Made by a program: the position numbers and the translations under genes
In this document: positions 23,641-34,945 of the stretch, in pieces
Layout of the letters: each line of letters starts with the position of its first letter
Numbering within the stretch: position 1 is the stretch's first letter
Notes under the pieces: model-generated
Seen by the model: only the letters and a program-made list of their open reading frames with translations
What the model was told of the DNA's origin: nothing
The model's database searches: none
Source: Ashinkailepas kermadecensis
Taxonomy: Eukaryota; Arthropoda; Thecostraca; Neolepadidae
Reading direction: 5' to 3'
Length of the DNA stretch: 64,000 nt
Assembly: GCA_034440615.1 (NCBI GenBank)
Contig: JAOTOM010005053.1
Coordinates: 754,610-818,609, forward strand

Positions 23641-23905
23641 CATATCATCCAACATTGACCTGCAAAGTATGCATGCGTAATGGCTGTCGCTGACTAAGCA
23701 GGTGACACCATGGCCACATCAGCCAACATTGACCCGTAAAGTATCTGATGCATGCGCAATGGCTGTCACTGAGTAAGCAGCTGACACCATGGCCATATCA
23801 GGCAACATTGGCCTGCAAAGCATCTGATGCATGCGTGATGGCTGCCAATGAATAAGCAGCTGACACCATGGCCATATCATCCAACATTGGCCTATAAATT
23901 TGACA
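23640..23905. repeat. 79-bp tandem repeat, about three units
   Basis: ACACCATGGCCATATCA at 23705, 23784 and 23863, with GATGCATGCG-ATGGCTG in each unit. Confidence 0.88.
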
Positions 23906-24324
23906 AAATTGACCCCCTCACTCGTGGAAGCAGCTGCTCCAAATCGTTATTATGCAATTACTTTCAGTCTCTGGAAACCAAACCGCTTTTGCGCCGTGAG
24001 TCAATTTTGACGTCACTGGGAGCGGACGGACTGCGAGGCCACCAATAGCTGACATGCTCAAGCAGGTCCCGACCGATCTCCCAACCTTCCCCTTCTTCCT
24101 ACGGCAACCCCGTGTGAGTGGAGAATTGAAATGTTCCCAGAGGCTTATCTAGACACCGCATCGATAACATGGCCCAGTTAAGTGCGGTCGGAGGCAGAAT
24201 TTCACCGCAGACATCCACCGGCCGGGACCCGGAACAGCAGTCACGTCCGTGCCATCGATACGGGCCTCGACATGCTGAATAAACGACAGCCGACCGCTGG
24301 ATAAGGCGCCACGCGGCACGACAG

Positions 24325-24550
24325 TGGAGCGAGATTCGCCGCCGTCACGCCTAGTGTGACTGCGGAGCGAGATTCGCCGCCGTCACGCCTGGTGTGACTG
24401 CGGAGCGAGATTCGCCGCCGTCACACCTGGTGCGGCTGCGGAGCGAGATTCGCCGCCGTCACGCCTGGTGTGACTGCGGAGCGAGATTCGCCGCCGTCAC
24501 ACCTGGTGCGGCTGCGGAGCGAGATCCGCCACCGTCACACCTGGTGCGAC
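24325..24550. repeat. 38-bp minisatellite
   Basis: GCGAGATTCGCCGCCGTCAC at 38-bp spacing from 24328; six units. Confidence 0.93.
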
Positions 24551-24659
24551 TGGTGTGATTGCGTTGCACGGCCCGTCGCAATCGCACACCACGCATCCAC
24601 CTCCACGTCCACCTATCGCAGCCAAAGTGCGTCACAACTATGTGAAAACGGCGCTCGAT

Positions 24660-24898
24660 AGCGAGCGCCGGCCGAGCCACCAGGACACGGGCACGAGCCG
24701 CGCGCCAGCCGAGCCACCAGGACACGGGCACGAGCCGCGCGCCGGCCGAGCCACCAGGACACGGGCACGAGCCGCGCGCCGGCCGAGCCACCAGGACACG
24801 GACACGAGCCGCGCGCCGGCCGAGCCACCAGGACACGGACACGAGCCGCGCGCCGGCCGAGCCACCAGGACACGGACACGAGCCGCGCGCCGGCCGCG
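24660..24898. repeat. 37-bp minisatellite
   Basis: GCCGAGCCACCAGGACACGG + GCACGAGCCGCGCGCCG, six units. GC-rich. Confidence 0.93.
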
Positions 24899-24899
24899 T

Positions 24900-26444
24900 C
24901 CACGCACACCATTGAAACGGCAGAACAAAGGCCGGCCGCGGCCGGCTCCCTTCTCAGAGCCGGCCCGAAGCCGGGCCGGAAATTACAACCGGTCACACGG
25001 CAGCACGCCCGGCTCATCTTGCTGAACTACACCTAACAAGGGACGACTGGGCTGAGACAGTGATTGGACGCGCCGCGAGTCTCACGACACAGACTGACCA
25101 CGACCAATACCTGCGGCTTGTTGTTGAGACTGTAGGGCTTATCGACCGCAAACCGTCACACAGCACTGCACAGCGTGCCATGTAGATCGCGTAAAACACC
25201 TCGCACAAAAGGAACAGACGAGCCGTTCCGTCGAGCTAGTTCTGGATCAGACGTTGGGACAATGGGGTCAGTTAGTGGGTACATAAATGTCGTATCTAAG
25301 TTTTCGCGAGACTTACAGGTGCTTTCGGGCAGGGTGAGACGAAGTTGGCGCAGCTGCGGGCGCTGGCGCAGTGGGTAGACGGAGTGACTGCAGTGGCGGA
25401 CACACCGGCCGGCCCCGCTTCACCGACCAACCCTACATTACTATGCACGTATACAGGTACAAAAAGCAATATACATCGACGTGGGTCTAGAACAGCCCAA
25501 CGTGCACAAATAAAGCGGTGAGGACGATTTACAGCCTCGCTACCATGCTACAGAAAACACAGTCGAGACATTGGCTTGGGGCGCAACTAGAGGCCCTTGG
25601 ATCTTTAGCAGAAAAGCCCACTAGCCTCTTGTGGGAATTGAAGCAAACTAGTAGAGCAGCGGAAGTCCGAAGCAAATGACACTGCTGCTGGAAGCGAACA
25701 TCAACGCATTCCAAGGGGGCGTGCGTCAGCTGGAGAGATGTGTGGATGGGTGCAGATAGCCGCCCGCACTGCATCGGCAGGCTGGTCATGCTCGGGTCGC
25801 TACCTCATCTGCCCAACATCTAGAGAAAATAATCGGTGCAACTGGCTGCCAACCTCAGTGCAAAAAGCGGCAACACAACGGGTCCACACGCAGAGCCACC
25901 GTTGCAGGCAATGGCAGCGGGCGTCCAGCGCCGGCATACGGCCGGCGGGATTAAAGAGCCCGGCGGCCGAGCAGACCGGTCCGGCGGAACTGCGCACAGA
26001 CCGGTCCGACGGGCCAACTGGAGCGCCGTGCCGACTCACGGTGTCCGGCCGCCAGTGGGCCGCGGCCGACAGCGCTCCCAGCCGCTCCTCGGAGCCCAGC
26101 AGCTCGGGCGAGCCGACGCTCGGCGGCCGCCACTCCCCGGACCCCAGGTCACGATGGATCCGCTCTCGTGACCCCAGGTCACTGAAGATCAGCTCGCGTG
26201 ACCCCGCCGCCGACCGGACCGAGCCCGGCGGCTGGCGGTCGGCCGACAGCCGATCACACGACCCCGAGATGAGGCCGAGCTGCAGTCCGTCACAGCAGCC
26301 CACCGCAGGCCCCACCCGGTCACTCAAGTCTGAGTCACGCCTTACGCTATCGCAGGAGCCCAGTGTCACGCCCAGGCTCAGGAACGTCTGAAAACCAGCG
26401 GCTGGGTTACGCATCACCTCCGTACCAAAACCGGTACGTGCCTT
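24900..26444. other. unassigned GC-rich intron sequence
   Basis: Overlapping open frames on both strands (25738-26391 plus, 25800-26513 minus) are typical of CpG-rich sequence with few stops. CGTGACCCCAGGTCAC-like pieces recur near 26145-26210. No domain recognised. Confidence 0.5.
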
Positions 26445-27060
26445 GACTGACGAAAGTGCTGCGGACGGTGCGTGCCTCGACAATGGTGCTGGGGACGGTG
26501 CGTGCCTCGACAATGGTCATGGGGACGGTGCGTGCCTCGACAATGGTGCTGGGGACGGTGCGTGTCTCGACAATGGTCCTGGGGACGGTGCGTGCCTCGA
26601 CACTGGTGCTGAGGACGGTGCGTGTCTCGACAATGGTCCTGGGGAAAGTGAGTGCCTCGACAATGGTGATGGGGACGGTGCCTGCCTCGACAATGATGAT
26701 GGGGACGGTGCGTGCCACGACACTGGTGCTGAGGACGGTGCGTGTCTCGACAATGGTCCTGGGGAAAGTGAGTGCCTCGACAATGGTGATGGGGACGGTG
26801 CCTGCCTCGACAATGGTGATGGGGACGGTGCGTGCCTCGACAATGGTCCTGGGGACGGTGCGTGGCTCGACAATGGTGCTGGGGAAGGTGAGTGTCTCGA
26901 CAATGGTGCTGGGGACGGTGCGTGCCTCGACAATGGTGCTGGGGACGGTGCGTGCCTCGACAATGGTGCTGGGGGGTTCGCGCCTCGACAATAGTGATGT
27001 GGACGGTGCGTGCCTCGACAATGGTACTGGGGACGCTACGTACCTCGACAATTGGAGTAC
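26445..27060. repeat. 30-bp minisatellite
   Basis: About 20 units, GGGGACGGTGCGTGCCTCGA + CAATGGTGCT. Open on all frames because 30 is a multiple of 3. Confidence 0.96.
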
Positions 27061-27061
27061 C

Positions 27062-27472
27062 TGGTTGGTATGGGAAGGGAATGGACATTTGCTTCCAAGT
27101 GTACTTCATTAGGTTTTAGATAATAACCAAGGAAGGCCTGCAGTGGTCAATTAGCATTTCAATAACAGTAGAGAAGGGCCAAAAATCCGTCTCACGATGC
27201 TGGGAGGCGGGGGGTGAGGACTGGGTTTGTTAGGAACGGCATACTGCATACCTCGTAACGCATTCCATGCTGCGGTAAAGAGACAAATAGTGTCGATCAG
27301 TGAATGCAAGGACGCCACGTAGCCTGACGTGGCATGTTCCACATGACTACTGACGTGGGAACAAGACGTCTGTCAGAACACTTCCAGCCATGAGCTTCAC
27401 CGACTGCTGCCTAATGCAATCCACACTGTAAAAGTTGGCTTTGCATGGGCCATGTGTTCTGGGTGTCGCCAC
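27062..27472. other. unassigned spacer
   Basis: Unique sequence, nothing recognised. Confidence 0.6.
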
Positions 27473-28235
27473 ATCGCTGGCACCAGACGACAGGACTGGC
27501 AGACAGGACTGGCACCAGACGACAGGACTGGCAGACAGAGCTGGCACCAGACGACAGGACTGGCAGACAGAGCTGGCACCAGACGACAGGACTGGCAGAC
27601 AGAGCTGGCACCAGACAACAGGACTGGCAGACAGGACTGGCAGACAGGACTGGCACCAGACGACAGGACTGGCAGACAGAGCTGGCACCAGACGACAGGA
27701 CTGGCAGACAGGACTGGCAGACAGGACTGGCAGACAGGACTGGCAGACATTACTGGCAGACAGGACTGGCAGACAGGACTCGCAGACAGGACTGGCAGAC
27801 AGGACTTGCAGACAGGACTGGCAGACAGGACTGGCAGACAGAGCTGGCACCAGACAACAGGACTGGCAGACAGGACTGGCAGACATGACTGGCAGACAAG
27901 ACTCGCAGACAGGACTCGCAGACAGGACTGTCAGACAGGACTGGCAGACAGGACTGGCAGACAGGACTGGCAGACAGGACTGGCAGACAGAGCTGGCACC
28001 AGACGACAGGACTGGCAGACAGGACTGGCAGACGAGACTGGCAGACATGACTGGCAGACAGGACTGGCAGACAGGACTGGCAGACAGGACTGGCAGACAG
28101 GACTGGCAGACACGACTGGCAGACAGGACTGGCAGACAGGACTGGCAGACAGGACTCGCAGACAGGACTGGCAGATAGGACTGGCAGACAGGACTGGCAG
28201 ACAGGACTGGCAGACAGGACTGGCAGACAGAGCAT
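27473..28235. repeat. 13-bp minisatellite with a longer variant
   Basis: ACTGGCAGACAGG repeated about 50 times, mixed on the left with ACTGGCACCAGACGACAGG units. Confidence 0.96.
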
Positions 28236-28324
28236 CAGCAGCCGCCCAGCCACCGCTGGCCATGGCAGACAACTGTGTAGCGAATAATCACTTAGCGCTT
28301 GCACTCATCACACCAAACGATATC

Positions 28325-28520
28325 TTCCAGCGCACGTCACTACCTCGCAGGAGCACTCCCCGACACCTAGGTATCCTCCGGCACACACTACTACCTCGCA
28401 GGAGCACTCCCCGACACCTAGGTATATTCCAGCACACACTACTACCTCGCAGGAGCACTCCCCGACACCTCGGTATCTTCCAGCACACACTACTACATCG
28501 CAGAAGCACTCCCCGACACA
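28325..28520. repeat. 51-bp tandem repeat
   Basis: CTACCTCGCAGGAGCACTCC at 28340, 28391, 28442 and a diverged fourth unit. Confidence 0.92.
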
Positions 28521-28611
28521 ATCATCCACTGAGCTATCAGAACCACTTCGCCAAACCAGACACCCAACCGTCACATAGCACAGGCACCATTTCTTGTTTA
28601 ATTCCGCGCGA

Positions 28612-29236
28612 CTGAATGTAGCTGGGATACGAAGCATCCACGGACACAGGACTAGCTACTGAATGTAGCTTGGATACGCAGCACCCACCGATACAGGACT
28701 AGTTACCGATTGGTTGGTTATTGGTTTTACGACACGTCGAACGTTGAGTCATGTAGCGTCGCCAATCTCTCACGCCGATTGGTCGCGGGCGAAGAGTAGC
28801 GACAGGTGAGATTCGAACCCACAACCCTTCGATTGTGAGACGAGCATCTTACCCCTAGACCACTCGTCCCCACTAGTTTCCGATTGTAGCTTGGATACGC
28901 AGCACCCACGGACACAGGACTAGCTACTGAATATAGCTAGGATACGCAGCACCCACGGACACAGGACTAGCTACTGAATATAGCTGGGATACACAGCACC
29001 CACGGACACAGGACTAGCTACTGAATATAGCTTGGATACGCAGCACCCACGGACACAGGACTAGCTACTGAATATAGCTGGGATACGCAGCACCCACGGA
29101 CACAGGACTAGCTACTGAATATAGCTGGGATACACAGCACCCACGGACACAGGACTAGCTACTGAATATAGCTGGGATACGCAGCAACCACGGACACAGG
29201 ACTAGCTACTGATAATAGCTGGGATACGCAGCACCC
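28612..29236. repeat. 47-bp minisatellite, split by a SINE
   Basis: TGAATATAGCTGGGATACGC + AGCACCCACGGACACAGGACTAGCTAC units on both sides of the SINE at 28712-28871; about ten units in all. Confidence 0.95.
28712..28871 (-). mobile_element. tRNA-derived SINE, 160 bp, full length with 14-bp target duplication
   Basis: Flanked by ACTAGTTACCGATT (28698-28711) and ACTAGTTTCCGATT (28872-28885), one mismatch. On the minus strand it starts GGGGACGAGTGGTCTAGGGG (A box) and has the B box GGGTTCGAATCTC. Then come a body CGCGACCAATCGGCGTGAGA, a hairpin CGACGC...GTGTCG and the tail TAAAACCAATAACCAACC. The head resembles a Val-CAC-like tRNA (loop CTCACAA), with imperfect anticodon pairing. No poly(A); the tail would be LINE-derived. 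Confidence 0.93.
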
Positions 29237-29253
29237 ACTGGCACATGGTTAGT

Positions 29254-29272
29254 TTAGTTGGTCATGCAGTTT
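29254..29272 (-). mobile_element. possible 19-bp remnant insertion with 17-bp target duplication
   Basis: TTAGTTGGTCATGCAGTTT lies between two identical copies of ACTGGCACATGGTTAGT (29237-29253, 29273-29289). TTAGTT and GGTCATG-AG are the two ends of the SINE-tail mini-element with its middle missing. A plain tandem duplication is the alternative. Confidence 0.4.
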
Positions 29273-29289
29273 ACTGGCACATGGTTAGT

Positions 29290-29739
29290 CAGCTGCATTC
29301 ACCACATGGCGCCAATAATTCCGACAGACAAACAAAAACCTAAATAGTTGAGAACCTCTAAGCTGAATGAGTTTCTTTGCTTGATTATCGGGGTTCAGTG
29401 TGGATCAACCCCAAATGAGTCATGTTGCACTGCACCCATAATACGCTTACTTGTAATGAGCACAGCATATTATCACGTACGAAAAGCAGATATCTGGAGA
29501 AGCAAGTAATAAGCCACCCAGGTGCATATATTATTTGAAATCCTACCCTTGCAGGAAATAAAAAAATTGTGCACGAATCGAGAATCATCGCCAAGAAAGT
29601 CTGCGAGGGTTAGAGTATGGCTTTACGACTCACTCAGCAGCTAAAGCCATAAGGCGCAAGGGTAAGAGTGTTCGCGTCCTGTCCGAAATAACGCCTGCGT
29701 TCTTCTGCATATCCTGGACTTACCGCTAACACATAGCGC
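29290..29739. other. unassigned spacer
   Basis: Unique sequence; its right end merges with the LINE-derived fragment at 29634. Confidence 0.5.
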
Positions 29740-31277
29740 ACTGTCAGTGAAGCATCACACCTCGCACACTCTGGACACACTACCGACACAGGGCGCGCTG
29801 TCAGTGATGCATCACACCTCGCACACTCTGGACACACTACCGACACAGGGCGCGCTGTCAGTGATGCATCACACCTCGCACACTCTGGACACACTACCGA
29901 CACAGGGCGCGCTGTCAGTGATGCATCACACCTCGCACACTCTGGACACACTACCGACACAGGGCGCGCTGTCAATGATGCATCACACCTCACGCACTCT
30001 GGACACACTACCGACACAGGGCGCGCTGTCAATGATGCATCACACCTCACACACTCTGGACACACTACCAACACAGGGCGCACTGTCAGTGATGCATCAC
30101 ACCTCGCACACTCTGGACACACTACCGACACAGGGCGCGCTGTCAATGATGCATCACACCTCACACACTCTGGACACACTACCAACACAGGGCGCGCTGT
30201 CAGTGATGCATCACACCTCGCACACTCTGGACACACTACCGACACAGGGCGCGCTGTCAGTGATGCATCACACCTCACACACTCTGGACACACTACCAAC
30301 ACAGGGCGCGCTGTCAGTGATGCATCACACCTCGCACACTCTGGACACACTACCGACACAGGGCGCGCTGTCAATGATGCATCACACCTCACACACTCTG
30401 GACACACTACCAACACAGGGCGCACTGTCAGTGATGCATCACACCTCGCACACTCTGGACACACTACCGACACAGGGCGCGCTGTCAGTGATGCATCACA
30501 CCTCACACACTCTGGACACACTACCAACACAGGGCGCGCTGTCAGTGATGCATCACACCTCACACACTCTGGACACACTACCAACAGAGGGCGCACTGTC
30601 TGTGAAGCATCACACCTCACACACTCTGGACACACTACCGACACAGGGCGCGCTGTCAGTGATGCATCACACCTCGCACACTCTGGACACACTACCAACA
30701 CAGGGCGCACTGTCAATGATGCATCACACCTCACACACTCTGGACACACTACCAACACAGGGCGCACTGTCAGTGATGCATCGCACCTCGCACACTCTGG
30801 ACACACTACCAACACAGGGCGCACTGTCAGTGATGCATCACACCTCGCACACTCTGGACACACTACCGACACAGGGCGCGCTGTCAGTGATGCATCACAC
30901 CTCACACACTCTGGACACACTACCAACACAGGGCGCACTGTCAGTGATGCATCACACCTCGCACACTCTGGACACACTACCGACACAGGGCGCGCTGTCA
31001 GTGATGCATCACACCTCACACACTCTGGACACACTACCGACACAGGGCGCGCTGTCAGTGATGCATCACACCTCACACACTCTGGACACACTACCAACAC
31101 ATGGCGCGCTGTCAGTGATGCATCACACCTCACACACTCTGGACACACTACCAACACATGGCGCACTGTCAGTGAAGCATCACACCTCACATATTCTGAA
31201 CACACCGCTAATACATGGCGCACTGTCTGTGATGCATCACACCTCACACATTCTGGTCTTTCGTGGCCACACAACAA
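29634..31277 (-). pseudogene. LINE C-terminal zinc-knuckle segment expanded into a 57-bp array
   Basis: Minus-strand frame of 547 codons. Each 19-residue unit reads C-V-R-C-D-A-S-x-T-x-R-H/P-V-x-V-V-C-P-E. The first units keep CVRCDASQTVRHVLAVC, a CX2CX7HX4C zinc knuckle. The last unit runs into YAEERRRYFGQDANTLTLAP. Known: R1/jockey/CR1-type non-LTR proteins end with CxxC...TxxHxLxxCPxYxxER. Inferred: a LINE fragment of this kind was inserted here and one knuckle-length segment multiplied in frame. Most inner units have replaced the His by Pro (RPVSVV), so they are not under selection as zinc knuckles. The plus-strand frame (29747-31330) is a shadow of the same periodicity. Confidence 0.6.
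29745..31250. repeat. 57-bp minisatellite
   Basis: About 26 units with GTGATGCATCACACCTCGCA and CACTCTGGACACACTACCGA. Variant sites (CGCACA/CACACA, CCGACA/CCAACA) partly alternate, suggesting a two-unit higher-order repeat. Confidence 0.97.
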
Positions 31278-31279
31278 AT

Positions 31280-31844
31280 ACCTGCAAGGGTGTGCAGTCT
31301 GTGTGTGCAGTGGGGATTTTTTTGGCGTGACGGCTGCTCCGGCTATATTGCGCCAATAAACACTGGCCTATTATACCTGCATATTATAGCATATAATCAC
31401 TGATGGATTCAGCACAATGGGTTGGAAGGGGTACGTGGCAGGAGAAAGAAATGGGCACAGTCGACCGACAATTGATCACGTGGATTTCGAAAAGTTGACG
31501 TGGGCGATCACCCCTCCCCTGGAGCCAGCTTTATATTCCTTCCCACTCACAGCTACGCCTGCCATAGTTTCTTTTCGCCACTTTCATCGGAAGTCTTCCT
31601 CTATCCGGAAAAAAAATGTGGGGCTGAATATCTGGATAGTCGCTTGCTTTCTATAATTTAGTTGGTTAGTCAGTTATTTGGCTTTAGGGAGCTTTTTTTA
31701 ATTTCGTCAGCTTAGAGACATTGGGTGGAATGCCCTGCATGGTAACAATTTCCAGAGTTTTGGAGAAAGGCATCACAGTCATTTGTTTCCATTAATCGCC
31801 TGTGGGTTCATATTAAAACTCATGAAAGTTTTAATCCAACGGGC
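31280..31844. other. spacer with a degenerate SINE tail
   Basis: About 31661-31720 (minus strand) reads GCTCCCTAAAGCCAAATAAC then TGACTAACCAACTAA, the 3' end of the SINE-tail family without a clear target duplication. The rest is unassigned. Confidence 0.5.
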
Positions 31845-32180
31845 CCATTCCAGCACTACCAAGACACCATCCAGTCCCCTCAAGCACTACTCCGACACCA
31901 TTCGGCCCATTCTAGCACTGCCCAACACCATCCGGCCCATTCTAACACTACCCCCACACCATCCAGCCCATTTAAGTACTACTCAGACACTATTCGGCCC
32001 GCTCTAGCGCTAACCAACACCATCCGGCCCATTCTAACACTATCCCGACACCATCAGACCTATTCGAGCACAACACAGACACCATCCGGCCCATTCCAGC
32101 ATTATCCCGACACCACCCGGCCCATTCTAGCACTATCCAGACACCATTCGGCTCAAGCTAGCACCATGCCAACACCATCT
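31845..32180. repeat. ~34-bp degenerate minisatellite
   Basis: CCATTCTAGCACTACCCAGA + CACCATCCGGCC-like units, about ten, diverged. Confidence 0.88.
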
Positions 32181-33399
32181 CTCCATTAGGGCGCCAGTGC
32201 CCCCTCCCCCTTAGCGTTTACAAAGTGACACCGTCGTTAGCATCGAGAGCATAATGTTCCCAAAAGCTTAGTTGGTGCACGCCATATCCTTTGCCATGAC
32301 ATGGGACCTTGTAAAGTGTGGAATTAGTGCTGATGTCAACGCCGATTTGTTTATGTTCCCATCGCCTTTTTTCTGTGCACAGAGCACGCTGAGGGATGAG
32401 CCAGGGGACGCTGAATTGTTGTTTTCCTTGTTTGTTTGCTTTTTTGGCTCAGGTTCACGCCTCGAGAAGGGCAGGTACTGTCGCAATGGTACGTGTTGCC
32501 TTTTTATCACCTGCAACTCCTATCATCTAGCAGAGCTGTCATATTCCCGTTTCTCTCTTTTTGTTTATCATATTGTGGCGAGCGTGGCTGCTTGATGTTG
32601 GTGCGGGCTTAGGAAGGGTAACGGATGAAGCATGTTAGGTTCTTTGTTTACAATCGAAGGAAACTATGAGTTTTCGTTCATAAAGACTGAGTTGGAAACT
32701 AATAATTTTCCATTAAGAATATCAATGTTTTAGGGGTTCCTGAGAAGGGTCGATTCTCCCCACATCAAATCTCCAACTTCTGGTTCATGGGGTGAACACA
32801 TCTTTGTCCATCGCGAACTGGTTATATCACGGTCATATACCTGGAAGTTGACATAAATCATGACTGACGTCTTGCCCAACGGTGTTCAAACAACGGAACA
32901 AGCCCAAATCTACGCATAGAGTACATACTGTTCGGATGTGTACGTGCAACTGACGTCAACTTTGTGCTATTGCTCGTGAAGCAGTACATAATAGGTAGGA
33001 AAATACGGGGAAATGGAAGAGTGTCACTGGTGGAATTTGAGGAAGGATCAGGAGAGGGCATGAAATCGAAAAATACACTGCAATCAAGAACGAATCAATG
33101 CAAAAGCTCACGGATAGGTGGTAACCACTAGTGCAAAATGTACACTTCAAGCTATAAGTCTATTCACGCGCATGCGTGACGGCATACGGAAATAAAGTGA
33201 CGGTACAATCCGGACAAAGGTGAAAAAAAAACTTGTTGGCCACGGCACCGTTAGGTCACAACTGGTAATGCGCCACACAAGACTGCGAACTGTAGCAAAC
33301 ACGGAGTTTGCATGGCCAATGAATGGTGCCCTTTCAAATGTGATCCAGCATCACCCGGCTTAGTCTGATCGAATATCCATAGGTGCGGGACTTGCGTGC
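32181..33399. other. unassigned intron sequence
   Basis: Plus strand has a strong polypyrimidine tract and acceptor (TTTTTTGGCTCAG at 32440-32452) and, 36 bp later, a GTACGT donor. No gene on this strand is known. Nothing else is recognised. Confidence 0.4.
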
Positions 33400-33409
33400 C
33401 CAGCACCTG

Positions 33410-33441
33410 CTAGTTATTTGGGCTTTACGGCGTTGCGGTAT
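33410..33441 (-). mobile_element. 32-bp SINE-tail mini-insertion with 10-bp target duplication
   Basis: CTAGTTATTTGGGCTTTACG + GCGTTGCGGTAT between two copies of CCAGCACCTG (33400-33409, 33442-33451). It is the 3' part of the mini-element only. Confidence 0.6.
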
Positions 33442-33451
33442 CCAGCACCTG

Positions 33452-33925
33452 TGGGGTTGCGTGAACACTGGCCCCACCATCCGATCCGCGAATTCGAGTT
33501 CAACGGCAGAATTTTGACCGATAATTTAACGTGCCGTCAACGCACCGAGACGGTCGCCACACAATACTGCACAATATATGAGCATTATGGTCAGTCTGCG
33601 AAGTACAGCAAGCAGTCAACAGGGCCCACCAGGCTGCTCAATACTGCACACCGAAATGCACTGATCGAACGTCGGAAGTCAAATCCAAACCCAACGTTGG
33701 AAGACAATGAAAGAAAGAAGAAGAAGAAAAGAATATCCCTTAAATGCATGTAAAAGCATTACTCTTTAATCTTTGGCCTTACTAAATGTAATACCTCTCA
33801 CTAAGTAGACTTTCCACACATGCAATCATAATTTTCTGAACTCCATGATTTTTCATTCAAACTCTGGAGGAAGAGAAAGAAAGACTGAGGAAGTGAAAAT
33901 TCGACACGGAGTCCAAGAGCACGCC
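33452..33925. other. unassigned spacer
   Basis: Unique sequence with a short (GAA)n-like stretch near 33710-33730. No supported gene. Confidence 0.5.
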
Positions 33926-34345
33926 GACCATTCCAGCACTACCCCTGGACACCACGACGTCCCATTCCAGCACTACCCAGACACCATCTGCAGACCTGCC
34001 GACCTGCAGTGTGCCACACACGGTGCGGGCGCCAGACGCCATCTGCAGACCTGCCGACCTGCAGTGTGCCACACACGGTGCGGGCGCCAGACACCATCTG
34101 CAGACCTGCCGACCTGCAGTGTGCCACACACGGTGCGGGCGCCAGACACCATCTGCAGACCTGCCGACCTGCAGTGTGCCACACACGGTGCGGGCGCCAG
34201 ACACCATCTCTAGACCTGCCGACCTGCAGTGTGCCACACACGGTGCGGGCGCCAGACACCATCTGCAGACCTGCCGACCTGCAGTATGCCACACACGGTG
34301 CGGGCGCCAGACACCATCTGCAGACCTGCCGACCGTGCAGTGCCC
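33926..34345. repeat. 55-bp minisatellite, with founder units of another array at its left
   Basis: Seven units with CCATCTGCAGACCTGCCGAC and CACACACGGTGCGGGCGCC. The first ~65 bp (CATTCCAGCACTACC...) matches the unit of the array at 31845-32180. Confidence 0.94.
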
Positions 34346-34756
34346 GAGAGACGACCCCGAGCAGGCGGCGCATGGCTGCCCCGAATGTCGCCGCACCACG
34401 GCTAACAAACGAATACGTCGTATTCGGGCGGCACTGGAGCCGGCGCCCGGCTGCCGGCAGATGCCGGACGCGGCATGTTTGGCCCGTCTGCCGACGCCGA
34501 CACGCCAGGCTGCACAGCACGACTGCATGCCGTCCACACAGTCAGCCGAACTGAAGCCTGCAGCCTGTAGCCTGAAGCCTGAAGACGGCCCGTGTGGCGC
34601 GGCGAACACTCGCCGGCTGGCGAACACGGCCGCGCCGACGCCAGTTAACCGTTTGACCCCACGCCGACATACAATATATACGCCACGCATGCACACAGCC
34701 GTGCACGCCGAGCGCAGGCGTCCCGCACATGGCCGGCCGTACCCAAAACATGGCAT
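34346..34756. other. unassigned GC-rich spacer
   Basis: Small direct repeats (GCCTGTAGCCTGAAGCCTGA near 34562). No gene. Confidence 0.5.
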
Positions 34757-34945
34757 CCCGGGACGTGACGGTCCCGGGACGTCACGTCCCGGGACCATCA
34801 CGTCCCAGAGACATGATGGTTTCGAAACGTCACGTCCTCGAGACATGATGGCTCTGAAACGTTACGGCCCCGGACAGGACGGTCCCGGGACGGGACGGCC
34901 ACGGGACGTGACGATTCCGGGGTGTGACGGTCCCGGGACGTGGTA
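34757..34945. repeat. palindromic ~20-bp repeat cluster
   Basis: Repeats of CGGGACGTGACGGTCCCGGG in both orientations, for example GGGACGTGAC (34760) facing GTCACGTCCC (34781-34790) around GTCCCGGGAC. Strong cruciform potential. Confidence 0.88.

Noticed and set aside
25738..26513. Opposed 217- and 237-codon frames
   Set aside because: CpG-rich, proline/arginine/serine-rich in all frames; no recognisable domain or splice signals.
28795..28871. Functional tRNA gene (Val-CAC-like)
   Set aside because: Anticodon and acceptor stems pair poorly and it continues into a SINE body with target duplications.
29747..31330. 527-codon plus-strand frame MHHTSHTLDTLPTQGALSV
   Set aside because: Shadow of the 57-bp array; stays open only because the unit is a multiple of 3 without stops.
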